Assembly (NCBI RefSeq): GCF_000310185.1
Contig: NZ_AMXD01000025.1
Coordinates: forward strand, 1-35,275
Direction: 5' to 3'
Length of the DNA stretch: 35,275 bases
From: Thauera aminoaromatica S2
GTDB lineage: Bacteria > Pseudomonadota > Gammaproteobacteria > Burkholderiales > Rhodocyclaceae
This document shows, piece after piece, positions 8,142 to 15,434 of this stretch. The notes under the pieces are model-generated. The model was not told the origin of the DNA. It saw only the letters and a program-made list of their open reading frames with translations, and made no database searches. The number at the start of each line of letters is the position of its first letter. Position 1 is the stretch's first letter. The translations under genes and the position numbers were made by a program.

Positions 8142-10879
8142 TGGGCACCTCCGATGCGCTTGATCGACACCGGCACGATGTCGGCGGCCGAACCGGTGGC
8201 GTCGGTCAGGTCCATCAGCATCGGCACCAGGGCGTTCATGCTGGGGACGTCGAAGTCCTTCGCGTAGGGCGTGATCCAGTGGTCGAACTGACCCACCATC
8301 AGCAGGGTGTCGGGGCGGATGCCCTGGCGCAGCACGACGCGACCGCGGGTCTCGCGCAGCGGCGAGCGCACCTCGACGAGGTCGCCGTCCTCGATGCCGA
8401 GCTTGCGTGCGGCCGTCGGGTTCATGATCACGCCGCGGTGGCCCTTCACGTTGGCGGCCACCTCGCGCACCATCTGCAGGCTGACGTTGCCGCCCCAGGA
8501 GTACTGCATGCTGCGCGCGGTGAGCAGCCAGAACGGGAAGTCCTCGTCGCGCCCGCCCAGGTTGGAGATCACCGCGTGCTTGATGAGGTGGGAGAAGTCG
8601 TGGAACTCGGGCAGCGGGCGGTATTCGGTGAGCTGGCGGTCCCACCAGTCGATGCCGGATTCGTGCAGGCGGCGGCCGAGTTCCTCGCCGATGCGGTAGA
8701 TGCGCTCCTGGTAGGGCATCTCGAAGCGCAGCCCCTGGTCGACCAGGTGGGGATAGAGATACCACTGCAGGCGCGGATACTTGATGGTGCGGAAGCCGTG
8801 CTCCTTCCACCACTCCAGCCCGTGGTCCTCGGCGCCTTCGGTGAGCTCGGCGCTGGCCGCGCGGCAGCTCGCGTCCCAGATCTCCTCGACCCCGTAGGCG
8901 TGGTCGGGCTGCAGCGAGAAATCGTAGTTCGGCCCCTTCAGCGGCACGCCTGCGGCGCCGCGGTTGATCGCCTTGTTGTACGGCTCGAGGATGCCCGCGC
9001 GGCGGGCCAGTTCGGTGCTGATCCAGGTGAAGTCGCGGGTGTCGCCCTGCGTCGGCACGACCGGTTGGCGCAGCGCGAAGCCCTGGTGGTCCCAGAACTG
9101 CTCGACGTACTTGGTGCCACCGATGCGCAGCATCTGCAGGCCTTCGAGGTCGGTGCAGTCGGGCAGCAGGATGTCGGCGAAGTGGTTGGTCTCGTCGCGG
9201 GTGTAGGTGAAGGCGACCACGAAGGGGAACTTCGCCACCGCCTCGGCGACCTGGGGCGTGTCCCAGAACGAGATCACCGGGTTGGTGCGGTAGAAGAACC
9301 AGACGTCGGGCTGGGTGGGCTCGGGGAAGCTCTCGAAGCCGTGACGCTGCTGCATCCAGGCCAGGTGGGTGGGGCCGAGCGCGGCGCTCCACGCCGAGTT
9401 GGCCACCAGCGGCACCAGGGTGCGGTTGGCGTTGCGGATCTGCGGGCGCGAGATCCAGTTTTCCTTGTCGGTCGGGTTGAACGGATAGTCCATGAACCCG
9501 TCGACGCCCGGCTTGGCGCTGCTCTGGCGGTCGTTGGCTGGGCGGTTCAGGCGCACCGCGGTGCCGATGGTGCCGCCGGGCACGTCGAGCGCGCCGACCA
9601 GGCAGGCCATCAGCGTGCGCGCCCAGCAGCAGTCGTAGCCGCCCCAGCCGTTATTCACCGTCTTGCCGAGCGTGACCGCCACCGGGCGATAGGGCAGGGT
9701 GCGGCCCTCGATCTCGATCGTCGCGCCGATCTCGGCATGGTCGAGGTATTCGTTGGCGATGCGGCGGATGGTCGCCGCCGGTACGTCGCAGATGCCCTGC
9801 GCCCACTCCGGGGTGAAGGTGCGCTCGTGGTCGAGCAGCTTGCCGAAGGCACTGCGCACCGGCGCGGCCTCATGGGTGACGAGTTCCTGGTCGGGCAGCA
9901 CCTCGAGGCCGGAGGCGAGGAAGTCGCCGTCGAGCGCGGGATCGATGCCGGGGGTGTCGAAGACGACGGCCTTGCCGGACTTGAGGTCCCACACCAGCGG
10001 CTTGCGGGTGTCGGGATCGCGCAGGTAGAAGCCATTGGGCGCCACCAGGTAGGGCGACGCCGTCATGTGCTTGAGGAAATCGATGTCCAGCCGCGAGCGT
10101 GCGTTCTCGAACAGCATCACGTGGATCATCGCGTGCATGCAGGCGGCGTCGGTCTTGGGCTTGATCGGCAGCCACTCGGCGGAGCAACCGCCGGTGACCG
10201 ACAGGTGCGGCTCGACCTGCACGCGCTTGACGCCCTGCTCGACGCGTGCGGCGGCGTGGCGCCAAACGCCGCATACGCCGCCCGAGGCCTCGATGTTGCT
10301 GCCGAAGGACAGGATGTACTTGCTGCGCGGCGTGTCCGGACAGACGATGAAGGCGCGATGCCAGAGCTCGCCGTAGAGGTGCTCGGAGTGGTAGCACTTG
10401 ACGCCCTGGCCGCTGCCGAAGCTCATGTCCACCGGGCCCCAGGCCGCCAGCAGGGCGGGGAAGGTGCCCATGTAGGCGGTGGGCGTGCCGCCGCCGCCGA
10501 AGCTCGCCGCCACGCGCGGGTAGCCCGAGGCGTCGAGCAGGCCGGTCTCGCGGATGCCGCGCAGCTTGGCGGCGATGGTGTCGAGCGCCTCATCCCAGGA
10601 GATGGGCACGAAACGCGGGTCCTCGTGGCGCCCCTTCTTCGGGTTGGTGCGCTTCATCGGCTGCAGGACGCGGTTCGGGTTGTAGGTCTTCTGCACGAGG
10701 CCGAAGGCCTTCACGCAGACCCGGCCCGCGGCCGGATGCACGTCCTCGGCGTCGAAGTTCGGCTCGACGGCGGTCGCCACGCCGTCCTCGACCTTCACCT
10801 TGAGCAGGTCCGGCCCCGCCACGCACTGGTAACAGTAGGTGGCGACCTTGGTTGTGCCCTGTGGGCTGCTGACGGTCAT
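8138..10879 (-). CDS. padB: Phenylacetyl-CoA:acceptor oxidoreductase catalytic molybdopterin subunit
   Basis: The 913-residue catalytic subunit of the membrane-bound molybdenum-iron-sulfur enzyme that oxidises phenylacetyl-CoA by four electrons to phenylglyoxylate. Seen: an N-terminal cluster region with Cys16, Cys19 and Cys55 and the motif GRVCVKAFGLVQ, typical of DMSO-reductase-family enzymes. A conserved ILSFGSNIEASGG lies in the pterin-binding part, and a C-terminal molydopterin dinucleotide-binding domain begins near FWLLTARSMQYSWGGN. There is no twin-arginine leader, consistent with a cytoplasmic CoA-ester substrate. The third cysteine of the usual CxxCxxxC is absent (Pro23 at that place). 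The start ATG is preceded by GGAGGAG at good spacing. It is the first gene of the operon. Confidence 0.93.
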   Translation of the reverse strand: MTVSSPQGTTKVATYCYQCVAGPDLLKVKVEDGVATAVEPNFDAEDVHPAAGRVCVKAFGLVQKTYNPNRVLQPMKRTNPKKGRHEDPRFVPISWDEALDTIAAKLRGIRETGLLDASGYPRVAASFGGGGTPTAYMGTFPALLAAWGPVDMSFGSGQGVKCYHSEHLYGELWHRAFIVCPDTPRSKYILSFGSNIEASGGVCGVWRHAAARVEQGVKRVQVEPHLSVTGGCSAEWLPIKPKTDAACMHAMIHVMLFENARSRLDIDFLKHMTASPYLVAPNGFYLRDPDTRKPLVWDLKSGKAVVFDTPGIDPALDGDFLASGLEVLPDQELVTHEAAPVRSAFGKLLDHERTFTPEWAQGICDVPAATIRRIANEYLDHAEIGATIEIEGRTLPYRPVAVTLGKTVNNGWGGYDCCWARTLMACLVGALDVPGGTIGTAVRLNRPANDRQSSAKPGVDGFMDYPFNPTDKENWISRPQIRNANRTLVPLVANSAWSAALGPTHLAWMQQRHGFESFPEPTQPDVWFFYRTNPVISFWDTPQVAEAVAKFPFVVAFTYTRDETNHFADILLPDCTDLEGLQMLRIGGTKYVEQFWDHQGFALRQPVVPTQGDTRDFTWISTELARRAGILEPYNKAINRGAAGVPLKGPNYDFSLQPDHAYGVEEIWDASCRAASAELTEGAEDHGLEWWKEHGFRTIKYPRLQWYLYPHLVDQGLRFEMPYQERIYRIGEELGRRLHESGIDWWDRQLTEYRPLPEFHDFSHLIKHAVISNLGGRDEDFPFWLLTARSMQYSWGGNVSLQMVREVAANVKGHRGVIMNPTAARKLGIEDGDLVEVRSPLRETRGRVVLRQGIRPDTLLMVGQFDHWITPYAKDFDVPSMNALVPMLMDLTDATGSAADIVPVSIKRIGGAQ

Positions 10880-10943
10880 CAGGTGTCTCCTCCGGTGGTG
10901 TGCGGGCGAGGCTGAGGCCGCCCGCTCCCCCTTCTTGGCTTAT

Positions 10944-10956
10944 GGGATGAATCCTA
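10944..10956 (-). promoter_or_regulatory. Candidate pad operon promoter (-10 TAGGAT)
   Basis: On the minus strand the hexamer TAGGAT (10956-10951, four of six matches to TATAAT) lies so that a start at about 10944 puts the FNR-type site at 10979-10992 exactly at -41.5. That is the classical class II activator position. The resulting leader is about 65 bases. There is no good -35 hexamer at the right distance, as expected for an activator-dependent promoter. Inferred from spacing only. Confidence 0.5.
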
Positions 10957-10965
10957 GAACTTATG

Positions 10966-10979
10966 ACTGACCGGTCGGT
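10966..10979. promoter_or_regulatory. TetR-type palindrome ACTGACCGGTCGGT in the pad promoter
   Basis: The 14-mer is a near-perfect inverted repeat around ACCGGT, with one mismatched pair. It lies between the FNR-type site and the proposed -10 of the pad promoter, where a repressor would block RNA polymerase. Palindromes with an ACCGACCGGTCGGT core are typical TetR-family operators. From memory they resemble the sites of the phenylacetyl-CoA-responsive regulator PaaR in betaproteobacteria. Identity of the regulator is an inference. Confidence 0.55.
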
Positions 10980-10992
10980 TGATATTTGTCAA
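10979..10992. promoter_or_regulatory. FNR-type site TTGATATTTGTCAA upstream of padB
   Basis: This matches nine of the ten conserved bases of the FNR box TTGAT-N4-ATCAA; the single difference is G for A in the right half. It is placed for class II activation of the minus-strand pad promoter. In Azoarcus sp. CIB the FNR orthologue AcpR activates anaerobic benzoate genes from such sites, so oxygen control of pad is expected here. Confidence 0.65.
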
Positions 10993-10996
10993 ACAG

Positions 10997-11016
10997 TAAC
11001 GTTGACGTGAACGTAA
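10997..11016. promoter_or_regulatory. Pathway operator copy 1 (core ACGTTGACGTGAACGT)
   Basis: The core at 10999-11014 is an inverted repeat (ACGTT and AACGT around ACGT). It is 14/16 identical to the sites at 15378-15393 and 15498-15513. It contains TTGACG, a candidate -35 for the CBS-ACT gene, so a bound regulator would control that gene and sit just upstream of the pad promoter. Confidence 0.6.
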
Positions 11017-11030
11017 TTTTTTTGTGTAGA
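11002..11030 (+). promoter_or_regulatory. Candidate promoter for the CBS-ACT gene
   Basis: TTGACG at 11002-11007 and TGTAGA at 11025-11030 are separated by 17 bases and would start transcription near 11037, giving a leader of about 190 bases. The -35 element is embedded in operator copy 1, and operator copy 2 begins at the start site. Prediction from hexamers only. Confidence 0.4.
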
Positions 11031-11050
11031 GTTAACGTTAGCGTTAACTA
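11031..11050. promoter_or_regulatory. Operator copy 2 (GTTAACGTTAGCGTTAAC)
   Basis: An 18-base palindrome at 11031-11048 with one mismatched pair. Read from 11035 it also aligns to the ACGTT-type operator at 11 of 16 positions (ACGTTAGCGTTAAC). It is centred 33-36 bases from copy 1, about three helical turns, so paired binding is plausible. Confidence 0.5.
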
Positions 11051-11224
11051 TAGGCGCTGCTTGGGGATGTGGGTTTCCGATAAACTGCGTTCCAGCCGCA
11101 GATCCGGCGACCGCATGCGCGCTGGTCCGTGTCCGGCCGGGGCCGCGTCGCGTGCCCGCTATTCCTCTTGTGCTGTCTCGAACCCGCTGTTTACCGCTGT
11201 TTCTTCTTCCAACTGGAGTGACCC

Positions 11225-11878
11225 ATGTTCGTCGAAAACATCATGACCCGGGAGGTGCTGCACGTCGGTCCGGAGGCCTCTTTCTCGCAGGTCTCCGAGA
11301 TCATGCGGCTCAAGAAGGTGCGCCACGTGCCGGTGATCGACCAGGATCGCAAGGTGCTGGGCATCATCTCGCATCGCGACGTGCAGCGCGCCCAGCCGTC
11401 CATGATCACGACGCTCGACGTCGGCGAGGTGAAGTACCTGCTGTCCAAGATCACCGCGGCGGACATCATGCACAAGTCGGTGGTGAGCTGCTCGCCACGC
11501 ACGCAGATCGAGGAGGCCGCGCGCATGATGCGGCCCAAGAAGCTGGGCTGCCTCGTCGTGGTGGACGACGCCGGGCGCCTGGTGGGCATCGTCACCAGCG
11601 TGGACCTGCTCGATTTCTTCCTCGACATCACCGGCTGCTGGGTCGAGGGTGCGACGCGGATCACCGTGAAGTTGCAGGATCGCGCCGGCCAGCTCGCCGC
11701 GCTGCTCGCCTCGGTCAATGCGCAGGGCGGCTACATCGTCTCGGTGGTGTCGCCGCGCACGCCGCAGTCCGAGGGCTTGCGCACCGCGACCATCCGCTTC
11801 GAGGCCAAGGATGCCGGCGCGGTCGTGCAGGGCCTGCGCGAGGCGGGCTACGAGCTGAGCGTCGATCAGACGGCGTGA
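11225..11878 (+). CDS. CBS-CBS-ACT domain protein (AcuB-like)
   Basis: A 217-residue soluble protein. Two CBS domains span roughly residues 1-57 (MFVENIMTREVLHV, then LGIISHRDVQRAQP) and 76-134 (ITAADIMHKSVVSC, then GIVTSVDLLDFF). A C-terminal ACT domain covers about 144-215 (TRITVKLQDRAGQLAALLASV). CBS pairs usually bind adenine nucleotides and ACT domains small ligands such as amino acids, so this looks like a metabolite-sensing regulator without an enzymatic or DNA-binding part. A GGAG ribosome site precedes ATG 11225. It is transcribed divergently from the pad operon and shares its operator region, suggesting co-regulation. The target is unknown. A role in sensing energy charge for the ATP-consuming benzoyl-CoA route is only a guess. 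Confidence 0.85.
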   Translation: MFVENIMTREVLHVGPEASFSQVSEIMRLKKVRHVPVIDQDRKVLGIISHRDVQRAQPSMITTLDVGEVKYLLSKITAADIMHKSVVSCSPRTQIEEAARMMRPKKLGCLVVVDDAGRLVGIVTSVDLLDFFLDITGCWVEGATRITVKLQDRAGQLAALLASVNAQGGYIVSVVSPRTPQSEGLRTATIRFEAKDAGAVVQGLREAGYELSVDQTA

Positions 11879-11883
11879 GATGT

Positions 11884-11929
11884 GAGGCGTCAGGCCTGGG
11901 GGGGTGAAGACCTCTCGGCCTGGCGCCTC
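11884..11929. repeat. Inverted repeat of the TGAGGCG family after the CBS-ACT gene
   Basis: GAGGCGTCAGGCC (11884-11896) can pair with GGCCTGGCGCCTC (11917-11929) across 20 bases, with a single G-U pair. It begins six bases after the CBS-ACT stop codon. No T-run follows, so it is not a standard intrinsic terminator, though it may protect the transcript end. Related sequence occurs at 12082-12120 and 30426-30533. Confidence 0.55.
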
Positions 11930-12045
11930 GTCACATCCGGTCGCAGTGTCGTCGGTCGACGGCGGACGGGCGCGGCTCGAGATCCTTCGCTCGGGATTTC
12001 CCTTCATCCTCTCCGCAGGCATCTTTCGCCCGACCTCCAAAAGCC

Positions 12046-12077
12046 GATGCGCGCGCTGGTCTCCCAGCGCGCGCATC
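12046..12077. terminator. 14-bp perfect hairpin between convergent genes
   Basis: GATGCGCGCGCTGG at 12046-12059 and its exact complement at 12064-12077 are separated by a four-base loop. The element lies between the converging CBS-ACT gene and the ferritin-like gene, where a bidirectional terminator is expected. There is no T-tract on either side, so termination is likely but not certain. Confidence 0.5.
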
Positions 12078-12117
12078 GCTCCTGGCGCCTCATGTCTGGC
12101 GCCTTACCCCTTGCTCC

Positions 12118-12657
12118 TCAACCCTGCAGCAAGGGCGGATCGGGGTCCTCGTTCCAGCCCTTGGGCGGGGGCTGGAAGCGGGCGAGCCAGCCTTCGAGCA
12201 GGGTGACGTGCTCGCGCTCGGTCTCGCACAGTTCGGCGGCGAGCTTGCGGATGTCCTCGCGCTCGGACTGGGCGACCAGGCGGTCGTAGAAGTCCACCCC
12301 GCGGCGCTCGGCCTCGAGCGCCATCGCGATCGCCTGGTAGGGATGCATCATGTAGTGCAGGCCTTCCGCCGACACCGACGGCGCCTCCGGGCTCTCGGGG
12401 GCTTCCCAGGAGTATTCCCACGGTGCGATGTGGGGCAGGGTGTGTCCCTCGCTGATGTCGTTGACGTTGTCGACGTGCAGCTTCTCGATCTCGGCCAGCT
12501 TGCGGAAGAGCACGGCGACGTCGCGGTTGTTGTGGGTCTCCATCTGGTCGGCGAGTGCCTCGTAGCGCTCGACCGCCTCGACTTCCATCGCCAGCGCATG
12601 GGCCAGCAGGTGCTCCACCGAGTGGATGCCGGTTTCCTGCGGATCGGGTTTGCTCAT
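12118..12657 (-). CDS. Ferritin-like (rubrerythrin-family) diiron protein
   Basis: A 179-residue protein predicted to be a mostly helical four-helix bundle. Metal-ligand candidates are all in place: Glu25/27/30 in helix 1 (AMEVEAVERYEAL), an ExxH at Glu58-His61 (EIEKLHV), Glu115/117 in helix 3 (ALEAERRGVDFYD), and a second ExxH at Glu147-His150 (ETEREHV). This is the pattern of ferritin-like/rubrerythrin proteins; the rubredoxin domain of true rubrerythrins is missing. A proline-rich linker (WEAPESPEAPS) separates the helix pairs. Its start overlaps the korB stop by ATGA, so it belongs to the korAB operon. Likely function, inferred: removal of peroxide or oxygen, or iron handling, near the oxygen-sensitive 2-oxoglutarate:ferredoxin oxidoreductase. 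Confidence 0.8.
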   Translation of the reverse strand: MSKPDPQETGIHSVEHLLAHALAMEVEAVERYEALADQMETHNNRDVAVLFRKLAEIEKLHVDNVNDISEGHTLPHIAPWEYSWEAPESPEAPSVSAEGLHYMMHPYQAIAMALEAERRGVDFYDRLVAQSEREDIRKLAAELCETEREHVTLLEGWLARFQPPPKGWNEDPDPPLLQG

Positions 12658-13493
12658 AACACGAACTCCTTCTCGAGATCTGCAACTGAATCGACGCTCG
12701 CCGGCTGCCCGGGCTGGAAGGGCTTGCGGCTGCCGCGGAAGAGCACGCCGACGTTGAAGCCATCGTCGGACATCAGGCGGCGCGCGGCGCGCGCGGGGTC
12801 GTCGGTCGGGTCGACCGCGGCGGGATGCACCATGTCCTTCCAGTCGCGCTGCTCGGGACGGAAGGTGACGCAGGGGCTGAGCAGCTGCACGAAGGAGAAG
12901 CCGGGATGGCGGATCGCCTCGGTGATGAGCTTCGCGGTGCCGTTCTGGTCGCCGGAGAAGCCGCGGGCGATGAAGTTCGCGCCCGCGGCGAGTGCGATCA
13001 CCAGCGGGTGGAAGGGGTTGATGCCGGTGCCCTGCGGGGTGAGCTTGCTCTTCTCCCAGTCGGGCGCGGTGGTCGGCGAGGCCTGGCCCTTGGTCATGCC
13101 GTAGACCTCGTTGTCCATGACGATGTAGGTCATGTCGACGTTGCGCCGGCAGGCGTGCATGAAGTGGTTGCCGCCGATCGAGAAGCCGTCGCCGTCGCCG
13201 CCGGAGGCGATCACGGTGAGCTCGGGGCGGGATACCTTGATGCCGGTGGCGATCGGCAGGGCGCGGCCATGCACGCCGTGGAAGCCGAACACGTTGGTGT
13301 AGGCGGGCAGGCGCGAGGAGCAGCCGATGCCGGAAACGAGGGCGACGCGCTCGGGCGGGATCGACAGCTCGGCGAGCGCCTTGGTGATCGAGCCGAGCAC
13401 CGAGTAATCGCCGCAGCCCGGACACCAGACGGGCTTGACCTCGGACTTGTAGTCGCGCGCGGAGTAGCTCGGGCAGGTGGATGTGGCTTCCAT
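12654..13493 (-). CDS. korB: 2-oxoglutarate:ferredoxin oxidoreductase beta subunit
   Basis: The 279-residue TPP-binding subunit. Near the N-terminus CPGCGDYSVLGSITKAL carries the first cluster cysteines, followed by SGIGCSSRLPAY and a third conserved cysteine region. GGDGDGFSIGGNHFMHACRRN is the TPP diphosphate/Mg motif and NEVYGMTKGQASPT follows at the usual spacing. These are hallmarks of KorB/PorB two-subunit enzymes. The enzyme oxidises 2-oxoglutarate to succinyl-CoA and reduces ferredoxin. In Thauera aromatica this supplies low-potential electrons to benzoyl-CoA reductase. ATG 13493 lies two bases after the korA stop. The longer upstream reading belongs to korA in another frame. Confidence 0.93.
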   Translation of the reverse strand: MEATSTCPSYSARDYKSEVKPVWCPGCGDYSVLGSITKALAELSIPPERVALVSGIGCSSRLPAYTNVFGFHGVHGRALPIATGIKVSRPELTVIASGGDGDGFSIGGNHFMHACRRNVDMTYIVMDNEVYGMTKGQASPTTAPDWEKSKLTPQGTGINPFHPLVIALAAGANFIARGFSGDQNGTAKLITEAIRHPGFSFVQLLSPCVTFRPEQRDWKDMVHPAAVDPTDDPARAARRLMSDDGFNVGVLFRGSRKPFQPGQPASVDSVADLEKEFVL

Positions 13494-13495
13494 GT

Positions 13496-15214
13496 TCAGC
13501 TCCAGTCGGCCAGTTGGCGGAAGATTTCGTTCGGACGGATCGGCAGCGGGCCGGGCCGGTGGAAGGCGCGCACGCTCCCCGGGAGGTCGTAGTGGGCGCG
13601 CAGGTAGCGGTGGAACTGGGCGCCATGGCTCTGCTCGACCACGAGCACGCGCGCCACGCCCGCGAGCGCGGCGGCGAGCTGCTCCGGACGCACCGGCGAG
13701 ATCAGGCGGATCGACACCAGGCGGGCACGCCCGCCGCTGGCGCGGAAGCGCTCGAGCGCCTCGCGCACCGGCCCGGTGGTGGACCCCCAGGTCAGCACGG
13801 CGATGTCGCCGTCGCCCTCGATGTCGGCCCAGTGCGTGCCGTAGTCGTGCAGGGCGAGCTTGCGCAGACGCTTGTCGAGCTGGGCGCTGTGGTCGGCCGC
13901 GCCGCTGGACGGCGTGCCGAACTCGTTGTGCTCGAGGCCGTCGGCGGTGTACTGGTAGCCCTTCATGCCGGGTACGGCCATCGGCGAGACGCCCGACGCG
14001 GTGTTGGTGTAGCGGCGGTAGCGTTCGGCCGCCTCGCCCTCGGGCATCAGGCGGACCGCGCGCAAGCCGGGATCGGCGGGCGGCGAGATCGTCGCCCGGC
14101 TCTGGCCGAGGGACTGGTCGGAGAGCACGATCGCGGCGGTCTGCAGGGTATCGGCGAGATGGACCGCCCACTGCGTGGCGAAGGCGCAGTCGGCGAGCGA
14201 GTTGGGCGCCACCACCAGGTGCGGGGCGTCGCCGTGCAGGCCGTAGAGCGCGATGTTGAGGTCGCTCTGCTCGGATTTCACCGGGATGCCGGTGGAGGGG
14301 CCGCCGCGCATCACGTTGACCACGGTGATCGGGGTCTCCGAGGCGACCGCGAGGCCGAGCGATTCGGTCATCAGCGCCAGGCCGGGGCCGGAGGTGGCGG
14401 TCAGCGAGGGCACGCCGGCGTAGGAAGCGCCGATGATCTGGTTGATCGAGGCGAGCTCGTCCTCGGCCTGCACCAGCACGCCGCCGAGCTTGGCGAGGTT
14501 GGGTGCGAGCCACTCCAGCACCTCGGTGCCCGGGGTGATCGGATAGGCGGCGACGAAGCGGATGCCGCCGCGCACCGCGCCGAGACCGGCGGCCTCGTTG
14601 CCGGTGATGCTCCACAGGCGCTCGCTCTGGCCCTGGGCGGTGGCCAGGCGGGGGCAGGGCGGCAGGTCGGCCGCGAAGGCCATGCCTGCACGCACCGATG
14701 CCTCGCTGGCGGTGCGCGCGGCCTCTCCCTTCTTGGCGAGCGAGTCGCGGACCACACCGAGCACGGCGTCCTCGGGAAGGCCGACGAGGCCGGCGACCGC
14801 GCCCAGGGCGATCATGTTGGGGCGCCCGCCCTCGATCGTCTTGGCCATCTTCTTGAACGGGATGTCTGCCGACCGCGTGCCCTTGGCGCGGATGGCCTCG
14901 GGGAATTCGCCGCCGTCGGGATCGCCGACGACCAGGCTATCGGCGGTCATCGGGATCTCGGCGGAGAAGCGCCCGACGTTCTCCCAGTCGATGGCGACCA
15001 GCAGATCATATTGATCGTCGTGCGACTGCACCGGCGACGTAGACAGACGCATCATCGCGGCGGCCTCGCCGCCGCGGATCTGCGCGCCCGACGAGCGGGT
15101 CATGTAGGCATACCAGCCGGCACGGCCGGCGGCGTCGAGCAGCATGTTGCCTGCGGTCATCACCCCCGCGCCGCCGCTGCCGGCGAATGTTATCGATACC
15201 GATCGGGCTGTCAT
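13496..15214 (-). CDS. korA: 2-oxoglutarate:ferredoxin oxidoreductase, fused gamma-alpha subunit
   Basis: A 572-residue protein with an N-terminal gamma domain (about residues 1-190; FAGSGGAGVMTAGNMLLDAA) fused to an alpha domain (about 200-572). The alpha domain shows FVAAYPITPGTEVLEWLAP, QAEDELASINQIIGASYAG and TATSGPGLALMTESLG. The gamma-alpha fusion is usual for the two-subunit Kor type. With KorB it generates reduced ferredoxin from 2-oxoglutarate. I placed the start at ATG 15214 because GGAG lies seven bases upstream and the family begins with this glycine-rich strand. The open frame continues far upstream only as an antisense shadow of had. The first gene of a three-gene operon, divergent from had. 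Confidence 0.93.
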   Translation of the reverse strand: MTARSVSITFAGSGGAGVMTAGNMLLDAAGRAGWYAYMTRSSGAQIRGGEAAAMMRLSTSPVQSHDDQYDLLVAIDWENVGRFSAEIPMTADSLVVGDPDGGEFPEAIRAKGTRSADIPFKKMAKTIEGGRPNMIALGAVAGLVGLPEDAVLGVVRDSLAKKGEAARTASEASVRAGMAFAADLPPCPRLATAQGQSERLWSITGNEAAGLGAVRGGIRFVAAYPITPGTEVLEWLAPNLAKLGGVLVQAEDELASINQIIGASYAGVPSLTATSGPGLALMTESLGLAVASETPITVVNVMRGGPSTGIPVKSEQSDLNIALYGLHGDAPHLVVAPNSLADCAFATQWAVHLADTLQTAAIVLSDQSLGQSRATISPPADPGLRAVRLMPEGEAAERYRRYTNTASGVSPMAVPGMKGYQYTADGLEHNEFGTPSSGAADHSAQLDKRLRKLALHDYGTHWADIEGDGDIAVLTWGSTTGPVREALERFRASGGRARLVSIRLISPVRPEQLAAALAGVARVLVVEQSHGAQFHRYLRAHYDLPGSVRAFHRPGPLPIRPNEIFRQLADWS

Positions 15215-15365
15215 CCTCGTTCTCCAATGTTCGACCTTCGACCGGCGGGTGCCGGCGCGGTCCTGTTCAGGGCCCATGCGCGCGTCCCCCTCGGGTGAAG
15301 CGGGCACGGCGCCGACCGGAGGCTGGTTGGGTTGCAGCGCCGCCTTCGCAGCGCTCACCTCCGAT

Positions 15366-15378
15366 GTGTCGAAGTTTA
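15366..15378 (-). promoter_or_regulatory. Candidate korA promoter (-10 TAAACT)
   Basis: On the minus strand TAAACT (15378-15373, four of six matches to TATAAT) would give a start near 15366. The FNR-like palindrome centred at 15407.5 then lies at -41.5, the class II activator position, and operator copy 3 fills the space between them. Inferred from spacing. Confidence 0.45.
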
Positions 15379-15393
15379 CGTTGACGCAAACGT
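15378..15393. promoter_or_regulatory. Pathway operator copy 3 (ACGTTGACGCAAACGT)
   Basis: 14/16 identical to operator copy 1 upstream of the pad operon, and extended on both sides by T- and A-rich flanks (TTT on the left, CAA on the right). It overlaps the proposed -10 to -27 region of the korA promoter, a position suited to repression. Confidence 0.6.
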
Positions 15394-15400
15394 CAATCTG

Positions 15401-15414
15401 TTGACTTTGGTCAA
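15401..15414. promoter_or_regulatory. FNR-like palindrome TTGACTTTGGTCAA
   Basis: A perfect 5+5 inverted repeat with a 4-base spacer, the geometry of FNR/CRP-family boxes. It differs from TTGAT-N4-ATCAA by one symmetrical substitution in each half. Its centre (15407.5) is at class II distance from a korA -10 on one side and close to it for a had -10 (TTTAAC, 15435-15440) on the other. Which family member binds is uncertain. Confidence 0.5.
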
Positions 15415-15434
15415 CTGCCCTCCTGCCGGCCTGA

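Larger units (their letters stand above)
10880..11224. promoter_or_regulatory. Divergent regulatory region between padB and the CBS-ACT gene
   Basis: This 345-base gap holds no gene. Its central part (about 10955-11050) is clearly richer in A+T than the surroundings and contains all the recognisable sites: an FNR-type palindrome, a TetR-type palindrome, two copies of an ACGTT-type operator and candidate promoters in both directions. The part from 11050 to 11224 is the GC-rich leader of the CBS-ACT gene, and I see nothing specific in it. Confidence 0.8.

Noticed and set aside
8141-10915. A plus-strand open frame of 924 codons opposite padB
   Set aside because: It mirrors padB exactly and has no recognisable domain or ribosome site, whereas padB has a clear molybdopterin enzyme sequence.
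10960-10992. A sigma-70 promoter for pad with TTGACA (10992-10987) and CATAAG (10965-10960)
   Set aside because: The spacer would be 21 bases. The TTGACA is better explained as one half of the FNR-type palindrome, with TAGGAT as the -10.
12046-12077. A confident intrinsic terminator
   Set aside because: The stem is perfect, but no T-tract follows on either strand, so it is listed only as a probable terminator hairpin.
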